Of a DNA stretch of 32,966 nucleotides, positions 7,080 to 15,362 are shown piece after piece. Origin of the DNA: Bacillota bacterium. Its GTDB lineage: Bacteria > Bacillota_I > Bacilli_A > ML615J-28 > CAG-698. Position 1 is the first letter of the stretch. Each line of letters opens with the position of its first letter. The stretch covers positions 1 through 32,966 of the forward strand of contig JAEYQM010000063.1 of assembly GCA_023410025.1 (NCBI GenBank), in the 5' to 3' direction. The position numbers and the translations under genes were made by a program. Under the pieces are notes generated by a model. The model did no database searches and was not told the DNA's origin. It saw only the letters and a list, made by a program, of their open reading frames with translations.

Positions 7080-7580
7080 ATGAATCTAAATAAGAAATAT
7101 CCCTTACATTCAATTTTAAACAAATTGACAATTCCTGTATTAATGATTTTATTTATTGTTGGGTTTTATTTTATTTATCGTGATGCTTATAATGAAATAA
7201 CTAGAATTATTGGATTAATAGTACTTACGATTTTATTAATATTAGTTTTTATACTTTTTATATTTTCATTTAGAATTTTGGACTACTTAGTATTTACAGA
7301 TGATGAAATTATATTATGTTCTTATTTTAGGAAAAACATATCATTTAAATATTATGAATATGTTATTGGATATGGACGTTATATTTCTATAATAGAAGAT
7401 AAAAAAATATTAATATTTTTACCTATATCATTAGGAAAAATAGTTAGTGTAGTTGATACTAGCAAATTTGGTAATACAATAGCTTTAAATAAAAACAATA
7501 TATTGTATTGCCAAATTGATGATAACTTAGTTAAATTTTTAGTTGAAAAAATAAAAAATAAGGATCTTAATAATAACTAA
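7080..7580 (+). CDS. Membrane protein with PH-like C-terminal domain, function unknown
   Basis: A 166-residue protein I cannot assign firmly. Two membrane helices lie at about 17-35 and 44-66. After them comes a ~95-residue, beta-rich cytosolic-looking part beginning YLVFTDDEIILCSYF, which resembles bacterial PH-type domains (a strand pair leading into FKYYEYVIGYGRYIS) and ends with the helix LVKFLVEKIKN. An AGAGG ribosome site precedes the ATG, and a very long terminator follows. No catalytic motif is visible. The PH-like reading is inference from the strand pattern. Confidence 0.7.
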   Translation: MNLNKKYPLHSILNKLTIPVLMILFIVGFYFIYRDAYNEITRIIGLIVLTILLILVFILFIFSFRILDYLVFTDDEIILCSYFRKNISFKYYEYVIGYGRYISIIEDKKILIFLPISLGKIVSVVDTSKFGNTIALNKNNILYCQIDDNLVKFLVEKIKNKDLNNN

Positions 7581-7611
7581 CTTACTATTACAAAGAATGT
7601 AAAAACAAAAT

Positions 7612-7666
7612 TGGATATATGTTATGATATTTACTTTGAAGATATCATAACATATATCCAGTTTTT
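7612..7666 (+). terminator. Long-stem terminator after the 166-aa gene
   Basis: A perfect 19-bp stem (7612-7630 with 7642-7660) encloses an 11-nt loop. It can be extended by A-T pairs into the T-run at 7662-7666. Confidence 0.88.
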
Positions 7667-8129
7667 AATAATATAAGTATTATTTAATTCTTCCTCGTTA
7701 TCTAATTCATTAATAAGTTAATATAAAAAACAAATGTTTTTTTACTCCTAATATTGAATATTTAATTAAAAATTAATTTAAATATAAATTTTGATTTTCA
7801 TCAATAAAAATTTACAATTATATCTCTTTCTTATTATATTTACTAAATAAACTTTAGTATATTCTTGTAAACAATTAATAAATTTATTTTGTTTATTTTT
7901 GATTTTAAAAGTTTTGAAATATATAAAGCGAAAATTGTTAAAAAATTAATTTATATTTTTTAAAGTATTCATCTTATCTAAAAAAATCTAAATATTTTAT
8001 ATAATATATTAAAACTAAATACAGACTATATACTAAATAAATATTATGTATTTATGTATAACAAAAAAACATTATTAGAATATGGGGACAAATTATTCAT
8101 ATAATATTAACATAGGCAGGATTTATATT
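7667..8129. other. AT-rich intergenic stretch with no supported gene
   Basis: Frames on both strands are broken every few dozen codons. I see no ribosome site plus frame, no tRNA-like fold and no strong hairpin. A 26-codon minus-strand frame near 7605-7705 has coding-like composition but lacks a start. Confidence 0.6.
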
Positions 8130-8681
8130 ATGAAAAACAAATCATTAGAAAAATATTTAATATATATTGGAATACCACTAATTTGTATACTTGGTGTCAT
8201 TAATCATTTTGTATTTGATGTAATATATAATGTTCCTCTTGTTGGTATATTTTTCCCAACTAATGAATCAGTATGGGAACATTTAAAATTATCTTTTTAT
8301 CCTATTATTTTAATCTGGATAATTGGACATTTTAAATTTAGGAAAAAGTTAGAATATGATCCAAGAAGATGGTTTATAGCAATGGTTTTTACTGCTGTAG
8401 TATCTGTTATCATTACAATAGTAATGCACTATACAGCTGAAGGAATTTTTGGGAAATTAAAGCCAGTTGTAGATATTACTATATTTATTTTATCTATTGC
8501 TTTTTCTCAAAATTTTGGATTATGGTATTATAAAAATGCTCATTATAGTGAGCAAAGGTATTATTTTTCAATATTTTTACTTGTTTTATTTTTTACAGCA
8601 TTTATATTATTTACCTATTATCCACCAAAAATCCCACTTTTTTATGACACGTTAAATAAAAAATATGGAATGGTTAAATAA
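8130..8681 (+). CDS. DUF6512-like multi-pass membrane protein
   Basis: The ATG at 8130 gives a 183-residue protein beginning MKNKSLEKY; the in-frame ATG at 8082 has no ribosome site and would add a tail ahead of the first helix. Five to six membrane helices are visible, at about 9-28, 56-72, 83-104, 114-132 and 146-165. The segment PTNESVWEHLKLSFYP (about 47-62), with an Asn-His pair in helix 1 (VINHFVFDV), is the pattern I associate with DUF6512 proteins. Conserved His and Glu within or beside helices could hold a cofactor or metal, but no function is known. It is monocistronic, with a shared terminator downstream. Confidence 0.75.
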   Translation: MKNKSLEKYLIYIGIPLICILGVINHFVFDVIYNVPLVGIFFPTNESVWEHLKLSFYPIILIWIIGHFKFRKKLEYDPRRWFIAMVFTAVVSVIITIVMHYTAEGIFGKLKPVVDITIFILSIAFSQNFGLWYYKNAHYSEQRYYFSIFLLVLFFTAFILFTYYPPKIPLFYDTLNKKYGMVK

Positions 8682-8694
8682 AATTATATGTAAA

Positions 8695-8726
8695 ATGAGG
8701 ATGTATTAATACATCCTCATCTTTTT
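8695..8726. terminator. Bidirectional terminator between convergent genes
   Basis: The 26-nt perfect palindrome at 8695-8720 (ATGAGGATGTAT and its complement around a TA centre) is followed by CTTTTT on the plus strand and preceded by AAAA, read as TTTT on the minus strand. It serves the DUF6512-like gene and, 4 nt after its stop, the minus-strand GDPD gene. Confidence 0.88.
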
Positions 8727-11646
8727 ATTTTACTCCTAAATGATCGGTTGTAATCATATCAACACCAATGCTAATTAATCTATTGGCTTCAGTTTGACTA
8801 TTTACTGTATAAGCATTAACATATAATCCAGCCGCATGCATTTTATTTACAATAGCAGCTGTTAATTTTTCATATGTTGCATCTAAAGAAATACGATTAT
8901 CAATACACCAATTAATATTTTCATCAGTAGTAGTATTAGCTCCTGATAAGAATTGAAGTTGTGAATCAGGGTAGTTATTTCTTAGGTATGTTAAGCAGTT
9001 TTTCATTGAAGTCATGAATATTGCATTTTCATACATTCCCATTCTCTTTACAAGTTCAACAAGACCAGCAAGTTTGCTTTGGTCATTTGTATTAATTCCA
9101 GTTGTGTATTTTAATTCTATTACAGCAACTGCATTATATTTCTTACAAATTTCTAAATATTCTTCAACTGTTGCTAGTTTAGCGTAATATGTTGTACCAT
9201 TATAAGTGCCCTTTATTTGTAAATCTTTTAATTGTGCCCAAGTATAACTTGCCATTGCTTTTTCGTGTAGTGATGAATCTACGAATAAGTATGGATAGAA
9301 AACATCATCATGACAAACATAATATACACCATCTGCTGATACTCTTACGTCACATTCCATTGCATAGTATCCTCTTTGACCGCCTAATTCAAAAGCAGTT
9401 GCAGCATTAGGAACAATCGGTCCACCTGAACCTCTATGTCCAACCCATTTAACTTCTGGTACTTGATTAGTTATTGTTATTTCCATTGTTGATTCTCCAT
9501 CTTTATGTGTTATTAGTACTGTAAGTGTACCGGCTTTTAATCCTGTTAAGTATCCATTTTCATCAATTCTTGCAAGTCTTTCATCTGAAAGTTGATATTT
9601 AACTGAAGATTGTGATAAATACTCAGTGCCTTTTTTAGGGTATAAATTGATAATTCTACCTACTTGAACTGTGTGGCTACTTGCTACAAGTTCAATTCCG
9701 CTTTGAGAAGGTACGCCAATCTTAATCCATTTTGCATATAATACTAAGTTGCCTTTATCAGTCTTAGTTACTTTTTCACCACTTAAATCACTATTTAAAT
9801 ACCATCCTGCAAAGAAGTAACCATCTAACTTAGCATCAGGTAGATTAAATTTATCTGTGATAATATATTTAGTAGGTGAAGTTGGAAGAGTTACACCATC
9901 AACATCAATATTCTTATTATAAGTAATTGTATATTCAACTGGGGTGTAAACTGATTTAAAAGTAGTGTCATTTGTAATATTTGTAAAATCTTTATCCCAA
10001 CCAGTGAATGTATAACCTGTCTTTTCACCCATTGTTGGTGGAGTAGGAGTTTCACCTGGATTGATATAATATTCCTGAACTAAACTATTATCCATATCAA
10101 CAAAAATAATTTTGTGTGTTGATAAATCTGTATCCCATTTCGCATATAATGTAATATTTCCAGTTGTTCCTGGTTCAATTTTTGTATATTTATTTCCTGC
10201 TCCATAGATATTATCATACCATCCTAAGAATACTAGGTCTTGATATATAGGATCAGATATTTCAATAGCAGAAGTAATATTGTAATTAATATTTGCTGGA
10301 ATAGTTACAGTTGTGCCACCAACCATTTTTGAAGGTAATAAATCAAATGCAGGAATACTAGTTCCCTTAATCCATTGTTGGAAACGGAAAAATATTTGCA
10401 CACGACCATTTGATGCTTGTTTATAACCTTTATCGTAAGATGTATAAGAAGTATTTAGTACATTAAGGAAATATCTATCTAAGTCTGAATATTTTGTTCG
10501 ATATGGTTCTGTGTGTAAAAAGTATTTGTTATCAACATCGGGATTATATAATTCATTTCCAACCCTTGTAAATGGTTTGTAATATAAGTTACCTAATGTT
10601 TTTTCATAATCATAGATATCAACTGATTTTAGATCAGCTGGTGTTTTCCACGTAATTGTAACACTATTCATAACTAATGTATAAGTATCATCTTTGAATG
10701 TTAGTCCATTAACTGTACCTACACTATTTTTTAACCAATTAAATAAGTCATTATATAGTTCATCAACAAATTCTGTTTTTGAAGAAAATTTAACTTTTTC
10801 AAATTGTAAGTCTGTAAGATTTTCACTAAATGTAACTTTATAATTTACTAAATCATACTTAGCAGTTATTGTTACTTCATCTGTGATATTTTGGAACTGT
10901 TTATCCCAGCCAGTAAAAGTATACCCTTTTCTTGTTGGTGAAATTGGAGCAACGGCATTTTTACCATGTTCAACCTCTTGAGTTTCAATTTCTTTTCCAT
11001 CGTAATCGACAAATTTTACATTATATGAATTAATTTTATATTGTGCTTTAAGAGTAGATACTTCCTTTATATTTTTATATTCCTTATCCCAACCAGTAAA
11101 AGTGTACCCGACTCTTGTTGGCGGTACTGGTGGAGTAGCATCTTGATTAAAGATTACAAAATCAGATTTTAATAATGTATTATCCCAATCATAAAACGCC
11201 ACCATGAATTTCACATCATCATAGACTGGTTTTATTGTTAAGTCAGATTTTACACTTGTATATTCCTTATCCCAGGAAACAAAATTTTTCCCTTCAATTG
11301 CTGGGGCAGTTGGTGCGCTAGCAAATAATCCGTGTTCGACTTGTTGTTTTTTTAATTCATTGCCTGCTACATCAACAAAGATGACAGTATAAACATTTTT
11401 TTCATATGTTGGATAGCAATCAATATTACTAGTAACTTTAGAAAAATCCTCACTCCATCCTGTTAAGGTGAAACCTTCAACCGGAGCTAGTAGTGGAGCG
11501 GTAGCAGATGCGTTTTCTAAAACTTGTTCCTCCTTTGCTAGTACGCCATCAAAATTGTAGAACTTTACAGTATAATAGACATCTTTAACGCATGCTGTAA
11601 AGACAAACAAAAATAAAAACAATGTAAAGATAAATATTCTTCTCAT
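8725..11646 (-). CDS. Lipoprotein with InlB-type repeats, Big_2-like domain and C-terminal GDPD domain
   Basis: The start is the ATG at 11646 (973 aa): the AAGGGGG site at 11653-11659 directly abuts the ATG at 11652 and is correctly spaced only for the second. A signal peptide ends in FTAC, with lipid-attachment Cys19. Four Listeria-Bacteroides/InlB_B-type repeats follow (about 25-268; cores GFTLTGW, NFVSWDKEY, and GYTFTGWDK twice). Then comes an insert of about 180 residues (about 285-465) without a recognisable family, and three more repeats (about 466-642). A Big_2-like domain covers about 655-728. The last ~240 residues are a glycerophosphodiester phosphodiesterase with GHRGSGG (His737), ECDVRVSADG (Glu764, Asp766), CHDD (His779) and VIELK (Glu844), so the catalytic set looks complete. 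It should act outside the membrane on glycerophosphodiesters or teichoic-type polymers, with the repeats as stalk. The monocistronic gene has its own promoter. Confidence 0.92.
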   Translation of the reverse strand: MRRIFIFTLFLFLFVFTACVKDVYYTVKFYNFDGVLAKEEQVLENASATAPLLAPVEGFTLTGWSEDFSKVTSNIDCYPTYEKNVYTVIFVDVAGNELKKQQVEHGLFASAPTAPAIEGKNFVSWDKEYTSVKSDLTIKPVYDDVKFMVAFYDWDNTLLKSDFVIFNQDATPPVPPTRVGYTFTGWDKEYKNIKEVSTLKAQYKINSYNVKFVDYDGKEIETQEVEHGKNAVAPISPTRKGYTFTGWDKQFQNITDEVTITAKYDLVNYKVTFSENLTDLQFEKVKFSSKTEFVDELYNDLFNWLKNSVGTVNGLTFKDDTYTLVMNSVTITWKTPADLKSVDIYDYEKTLGNLYYKPFTRVGNELYNPDVDNKYFLHTEPYRTKYSDLDRYFLNVLNTSYTSYDKGYKQASNGRVQIFFRFQQWIKGTSIPAFDLLPSKMVGGTTVTIPANINYNITSAIEISDPIYQDLVFLGWYDNIYGAGNKYTKIEPGTTGNITLYAKWDTDLSTHKIIFVDMDNSLVQEYYINPGETPTPPTMGEKTGYTFTGWDKDFTNITNDTTFKSVYTPVEYTITYNKNIDVDGVTLPTSPTKYIITDKFNLPDAKLDGYFFAGWYLNSDLSGEKVTKTDKGNLVLYAKWIKIGVPSQSGIELVASSHTVQVGRIINLYPKKGTEYLSQSSVKYQLSDERLARIDENGYLTGLKAGTLTVLITHKDGESTMEITITNQVPEVKWVGHRGSGGPIVPNAATAFELGGQRGYYAMECDVRVSADGVYYVCHDDVFYPYLFVDSSLHEKAMASYTWAQLKDLQIKGTYNGTTYYAKLATVEEYLEICKKYNAVAVIELKYTTGINTNDQSKLAGLVELVKRMGMYENAIFMTSMKNCLTYLRNNYPDSQLQFLSGANTTTDENINWCIDNRISLDATYEKLTAAIVNKMHAAGLYVNAYTVNSQTEANRLISIGVDMITTDHLGVK

Positions 11647-11652
11647 ATACAT

Positions 11653-11659
11653 CCCCCTT
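11653..11659 (-). promoter_or_regulatory. Ribosome-binding site deciding the GDPD start
   Basis: AAGGGGG on the minus strand is immediately next to the ATG at 11652 and 6 nt from the ATG at 11646, so initiation at 11646 is favoured. Confidence 0.7.
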
Positions 11660-11666
11660 CGGATAA

Positions 11667-11695
11667 ATAATATAATAAATAAAGATTTTAATCAA
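11667..11695 (-). promoter_or_regulatory. Promoter of the GDPD lipoprotein gene
   Basis: On the minus strand, TTGATT (11690-11695), a 17-nt spacer and TATTAT (11667-11672). The resulting 5' leader would be very short, about 14 nt, so another promoter further out is possible. Confidence 0.45.
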
Positions 11696-11723
11696 TAGTA
11701 TTTTAAAATTTTTTTTATTTACT

Positions 11724-11751
11724 TTGATAATTATTATTAATATAGTAAAAT
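11724..11751 (+). promoter_or_regulatory. Likely promoter of the thioesterase gene
   Basis: TTGATA (11724-11729), a 16-nt spacer and TAAAAT (11746-11751), 20 nt before the ATG. It is divergent from the GDPD promoter. Confidence 0.5.
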
Positions 11752-11770
11752 AAATATATGGAGGTATTTT

Positions 11771-12181
11771 ATGGATACATATTTTCCTTATAATCGTAAA
11801 CCTTTTTATTATGAAACAGATAAAATGGGTATTGTTCATCATTCTAATTATGTAAGATGGTTTGAAGAAGCAAGACTTGATTTATTAGAACAAGCAGGTT
11901 TTTCATATAAAGATATGGAAGATTTAGGTGTGTTAATACCAGTACTAGAAGTAAATGTAGAGTATTTAAATTTCATTAAATATGATGAAGAAGTTAGTAT
12001 TTTTGTAAAGGTTACTAATTTTACTGGTGTACGACTAGAAATGGCATATGAAGTATATAGAAATAGTGATAACACCCTATGTGCTAAAGGAACTAGTCAA
12101 CATACATTTGTTGATGTTAATATGAAAGTATTAAGATTAAAACGTGATTTCCCACAAATTTATGACTTTTTTAAAAAATAG
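11771..12181 (+). CDS. Acyl-CoA thioesterase, 4HBT/YbgC type
   Basis: A 136-residue hotdog-fold protein of normal family length. The active-site segment is ETDKMGIVHHSNYVRWFEEAR, with catalytic Asp17 and the HHSNY element. EVSIFVKVTNFTGVRLEMAYEV forms the central sheet. Family knowledge: these small cytosolic homotetramers hydrolyse acyl-CoA thioesters, often short or branched chains. A perfect TGGAGG site precedes the ATG. It lies just ahead of the branched-chain amino-acid operon but is separated by a strong terminator, so a link to branched acyl-CoA is only suggestive. Confidence 0.9.
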   Translation: MDTYFPYNRKPFYYETDKMGIVHHSNYVRWFEEARLDLLEQAGFSYKDMEDLGVLIPVLEVNVEYLNFIKYDEEVSIFVKVTNFTGVRLEMAYEVYRNSDNTLCAKGTSQHTFVDVNMKVLRLKRDFPQIYDFFKK

Positions 12182-12190
12182 ACATATAAG

Positions 12191-12239
12191 AAAACCTTAA
12201 ATTTATAAGCAAAAACCTTATAAATTTAAGGTTTTTTTT
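12191..12239 (+). terminator. Rho-independent terminator after the thioesterase gene
   Basis: A perfect 19-bp stem (12191-12209 with 12217-12235) with a 7-nt loop and T-run. The outer bases AAAACCTT/AAGGTTTT are shared with the terminator at 5465-5503. Confidence 0.93.
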
Positions 12240-12304
12240 ATCAATTTTTAACTTAAATTTATATAAGATTATTCGAAAATACTCTTTTATTTTAAATTTA
12301 AATA

Positions 12305-12313
12305 TGTTATAAT
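12305..12313 (+). promoter_or_regulatory. Extended -10 promoter of the oxidoreductase operon
   Basis: TGT precedes TATAAT (12308-12313), a consensus extended -10; the -35 position is only T-rich. Transcription should start near 12320, inside the cre site. Confidence 0.7.
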
Positions 12314-12317
12314 ATAT

Positions 12318-12332
12318 ATGCAAACGTTTACT
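12318..12332 (+). promoter_or_regulatory. CcpA-binding (cre) site over the transcription start
   Basis: The 15 bases ATGCAAACGTTTACT fit the cre consensus WTGNAANCGNWNNCW at every defined position. They begin 5 nt after the -10 box, so bound CcpA would block initiation. Family knowledge: this geometry gives carbon catabolite repression in Bacillota. Confidence 0.75.
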
Positions 12333-12370
12333 TAGTTTGTGTTTTAAATTTTCTAAAAGGAGAAGTTTAA

Positions 12371-13441
12371 ATGGATAAATTTGAGTACATGGAACGTCAT
12401 GGTTATGAACAGTTGATTTATTTTTATGACAAAACAACTGGGTTAAAAGGTATTACTTGCATTCATAATACAACATTAGGTCCTGCTTTAGGTGGTACTA
12501 GATTATGGAACTATGCTGATGAAGAAGAGGCGACAAAAGATGTACTAAGATTAGCTAGAGGGATGACTTATAAAAATGCAGCTGCCGGTTTAAATATTGG
12601 AGGGGGAAAAACCGTATTAATAGGTGACGCCAATAAGGTTAAATCAGAAGCATATTTTCGTGCTTTAGGACGCTATGTTCAAAGTCTAAATGGAAGATAT
12701 ATAACCGCAGAAGATATAAATGTTAATACAAGAGATCTAGAGTTTGTAAAGATGGAAACAGATCATGTTGTTGGTTTAGAAGGAAAGTCAGGTAATCCTT
12801 CACCATTTACGGCTCTAGGCGCTTTTTATGGAATAAGGGCTTCACTAAAGAAAAAGTTTGGAACTGATGATATCTCCTTATTTACATTTGCTGTACAAGG
12901 ATGTGGTCAAACAGGATATTATCTAATTAAACACCTTGTTGAGGCGAAAGCTAAAAAAATTTACTTTTCCGAAATTAATGAAAAACATATAAAGAGAATG
13001 AATGAAGAATATCCGCAAGTAGAATTTGTTTCTCCAGAGGCAATTTTTGAATTAGATGTTGATGTATTCTGTCCTTGCGCACTTGGTGCAATAATTAACA
13101 GTAATACAATTCCAAAATTAAAAGCTAAAGTAATTGCAGGTACTGCTAATAATGTTTTAGATGATGAAAATATTCATGGACCAATGTTATTAGATAAAGA
13201 TATCTTATATGCACCTGATTTTGTAATAAATGCTGGTGGTGTTATTAATGTATACCAGGAAATAATCGGTTATGATAGAAATGCAGCCATAAGTGATATA
13301 AGTAAAATTTATGATAGATTACTTCAAATTTATGAAATATCTGAAAAAGAAAATATTAATACTCAAGCAGCAGCTAAAGTATTTGCAAGAGATAGAATGG
13401 AAAAAATTGGAATGGTTAGATCAAACTATATACGAAGATAA
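12371..13441 (+). CDS. bcd: Leucine (branched-chain amino acid) dehydrogenase
   Basis: A 356-residue Glu/Leu/Phe/Val dehydrogenase that reversibly deaminates Leu, Val and Ile to 2-oxoacids with NAD+. The substrate-binding and catalytic lysines are Lys68 (GMTYKNAAAGL) and Lys80 (NIGGGK), and Asp115 (TAEDIN) is the catalytic aspartate; these numbers coincide with those reported for leucine dehydrogenases. The GPALGGTR segment (about 38-45) is also typical. The NAD-binding motif is GCGQTG (177-182), and the C-terminal half has INAGGVINVYQE. An AAAGGAGAAG site precedes the ATG. It is the first gene of an eight-gene operon and supplies the 2-oxoacids for the ferredoxin oxidoreductase encoded downstream. 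Regulated by the cre-bearing promoter. Confidence 0.95.
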   Translation: MDKFEYMERHGYEQLIYFYDKTTGLKGITCIHNTTLGPALGGTRLWNYADEEEATKDVLRLARGMTYKNAAAGLNIGGGKTVLIGDANKVKSEAYFRALGRYVQSLNGRYITAEDINVNTRDLEFVKMETDHVVGLEGKSGNPSPFTALGAFYGIRASLKKKFGTDDISLFTFAVQGCGQTGYYLIKHLVEAKAKKIYFSEINEKHIKRMNEEYPQVEFVSPEAIFELDVDVFCPCALGAIINSNTIPKLKAKVIAGTANNVLDDENIHGPMLLDKDILYAPDFVINAGGVINVYQEIIGYDRNAAISDISKIYDRLLQIYEISEKENINTQAAAKVFARDRMEKIGMVRSNYIRR

Positions 13442-14085
13442 TGAAAAATATAATATTTCTTACTGGTCATTATGGATCGGGTAAAAGCGAAGTTGCAATT
13501 AATTTATCTCTTCTAAATAAAGTTGATTACTTAATCGATTTAGATATTATTAATCCTTATTTCAGAACAAGGGAGTTAGAACAAATCTGTAGTTCTAATG
13601 AGATTAAACTAATATCTTCATCAATAAAGGATGGCCTTGGAAGTGACTTACCCTATATATCAAAAGAAATATACATACCTTTTATAACCAATAAAAAGGC
13701 TGTATATGATTTGGGTGGAGATCCAGTAGGAGCTAAATTAATTAAACAATTTTCTGAACTTGATTTTAAAAATGTTCATATATTTTTAGTAATAAATGTT
13801 TTTAGAGAAGAAACAAGTGATTGTAATAAAATAATAAAATTAATAAAAGACATAGAAAATTGTACTAATCGAAAAATAACTGGCTTAATAAATAATAGCA
13901 ATTTATTAAGAAAAACTTCATATGAAGATATTTTATATGGGCAAAAAGTAATTGATGAGGTTAGTGAATCCACTAACCTTAAAATTATGTATACATCTAT
14001 AAATAAGAATTTATTAAATCAAAAGACGGTATTTAAGGGGAAGATAATACCTTTAAATCTTTTCTTAAGAAAGGAATGGATGTAA
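13441..14085 (+). CDS. P-loop ATP-binding protein of unknown function
   Basis: A 214-residue protein with an N-terminal Walker A, GHYGSGKSE (9-17), resembling the MinD/CobQ/SIMIBI side of P-loop proteins. It has a following acidic strand (YLIDLDIINPYF, about 30-41) and a second acidic motif, VYDLGGDPVGAKL (about 83-95), that could be Walker B. A beta strand FLVINVFREETSD (about 111-123) and a C-terminal helix KTSYEDILYGQKVIDEV complete a Rossmann-like core. No metal-binding Cys cluster or membrane segment is present. It shares one base with the leucine dehydrogenase stop (TAATG) and precedes the ferredoxin subunit directly, so it is tightly coupled to the oxidoreductase genes. Inference: an accessory or cofactor/assembly ATPase for the complex. 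No named function is claimed. Confidence 0.8.
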   Translation: MKNIIFLTGHYGSGKSEVAINLSLLNKVDYLIDLDIINPYFRTRELEQICSSNEIKLISSSIKDGLGSDLPYISKEIYIPFITNKKAVYDLGGDPVGAKLIKQFSELDFKNVHIFLVINVFREETSDCNKIIKLIKDIENCTNRKITGLINNSNLLRKTSYEDILYGQKVIDEVSESTNLKIMYTSINKNLLNQKTVFKGKIIPLNLFLRKEWM

Positions 14086-14310
14086 TTGAAAAAGTTTAAT
14101 GTGATTTTTGATTATAAATATTGTAAGGGTTGTAAACTTTGTGTTGAGTTTTGCCCTAAAAAGATTTTATCCCTTAATTATGAGAAGATGAATGATTCTG
14201 GATATAATTTAGTAGATATCATAGATGAAGATATGTGTATTGGCTGTTGTAATTGTGCCACTATTTGTCCTGATTCAGTTATTTCAATTGAGAGGTTAGA
14301 AAATGTCTAG
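14086..14310 (+). CDS. 2x[4Fe-4S] ferredoxin subunit of the 2-oxoacid oxidoreductase
   Basis: A 74-residue protein that starts at TTG (14086), chosen because AAGGAA (14071-14076) is correctly spaced and the preceding gene stops at 14085. Two clusters are encoded by CKGCKLCVEFCP and CIGCCNCATICP, each with four cysteines. It is the delta subunit that carries electrons from the thiamine centre to external ferredoxin. It overlaps the alpha-subunit start by 8 nt. Confidence 0.93.
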   Translation: MKKFNVIFDYKYCKGCKLCVEFCPKKILSLNYEKMNDSGYNLVDIIDEDMCIGCCNCATICPDSVISIERLENV

Positions 14311-15361
14311 AAGATTAATGAAGGGAAATGAAGCCATTGCTCTTGGAGCAATTCTTGGAGGCTGTGATGCATTTTTTGGATATCCAATAACTCCTCAAAA
14401 TGAAATCCCAGAATATTTAAGTAAATATATGCTTGAACATGGTAAGGTGTTTGTTCAAGCAGAATCAGAAATATCAGCTATTAATATGGTATATGGTGCC
14501 AGTGCTGCTGGAGCTAGGGCGATGACAAGTTCATCTAGTCCTGGAATTGCCTTAAAACAAGAAGGAATAAGTTATCTATGTGGAGCTGAGCTTCCTTGTG
14601 TTATCGTAAGTGTAATGAGAGGTGGACCAGGACTTGGAGGAATTCAACCTTCCCAATCTGACTATTTTCAAATAACTAGAGGGGGAGGTAATGGTGATTA
14701 CCGAGTAATTAGTTTTGTTCCCGAAAATGTTCAAGAAGCAGTAGATATTATCAAGGAGGCATTTGATATAGCAGATTATTATCGAAATCCAGTAATGATT
14801 GCCATTGACGGATTAATTGGTCAAATGATGGAACCAGTTGATTTAGATAAACCAATTAAAAAAAGACAAATAGATGAAAAAGTATGGGCTACAAAAGGAA
14901 GTAAAATAAGTGAAAAAAACAAAACAATTACTTCCCTTTACTTAAACCCAGATCATTTATATAAACATAACATACATTTACAAAAAAAATATCAAGAAGT
15001 CGCAAATTGCGAAACAAGATATGAAGTTATTTATCCTGATAGTGATTATATGATAGTTGCTTATGGAACAATGGCAAGAATTTGTAGGAGTGTAATTAAT
15101 ACATTAAGAGACCATAATACAAGTATTGGTATGATTAGACCAATTACTGCTTGGCCATTCCCTAAAGAAGCCTTTGAAAAAATAGGTAAAAATACAAAAT
15201 CTTTTATTTGTTGTGAATTAAGTATGGGACAAATGATTGATGATGTTAGAATTAATAATGTAAATAACCTACCAATTCACTTCTTTGGTAGAAGTGGTGG
15301 AATTGTTCCTGAACCTAATGAAATAGTAAACTATATTTTATCGGTAATAGGAGATAAATAA
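14303..15361 (+). CDS. vorB: 2-oxoacid:ferredoxin oxidoreductase alpha subunit, VorB type
   Basis: A 352-residue alpha subunit. It opens with MKGNEAIALGAILGGCDAFF and then GYPITPQNEIPEYL (about 26-39), where the conserved Thr of the YPITP motif helps activate substrate. The SEISAINMVYGASAAGARAM region (about 56-75) and SVMRGGPGLGG follow. The second domain begins near residue 240 (SDYMIVAYGTMARICRSV). With beta, gamma and delta subunits it forms a VOR/KOR-like enzyme that oxidises 2-oxoacids to acyl-CoA plus CO2 while reducing ferredoxin. Leucine dehydrogenase upstream and Ptb/Buk downstream favour branched 2-oxoacids, but this is inferred from context. Confidence 0.93.
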   Translation: MSRRLMKGNEAIALGAILGGCDAFFGYPITPQNEIPEYLSKYMLEHGKVFVQAESEISAINMVYGASAAGARAMTSSSSPGIALKQEGISYLCGAELPCVIVSVMRGGPGLGGIQPSQSDYFQITRGGGNGDYRVISFVPENVQEAVDIIKEAFDIADYYRNPVMIAIDGLIGQMMEPVDLDKPIKKRQIDEKVWATKGSKISEKNKTITSLYLNPDHLYKHNIHLQKKYQEVANCETRYEVIYPDSDYMIVAYGTMARICRSVINTLRDHNTSIGMIRPITAWPFPKEAFEKIGKNTKSFICCELSMGQMIDDVRINNVNNLPIHFFGRSGGIVPEPNEIVNYILSVIGDK

Positions 15362-15362
15362 T

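Noticed and set aside
7605..7705. Possible minus-strand gene remnant in the 7667-8129 gap
   Set aside because: Only 26 open codons, bounded by stops and running into a terminator arm; indistinguishable from chance.
12320..12370. Riboswitch or T-box leader ahead of leucine dehydrogenase
   Set aside because: The leader is only about 50 nt and has no terminator-antiterminator pairing or T-box motif; the cre site explains control better.
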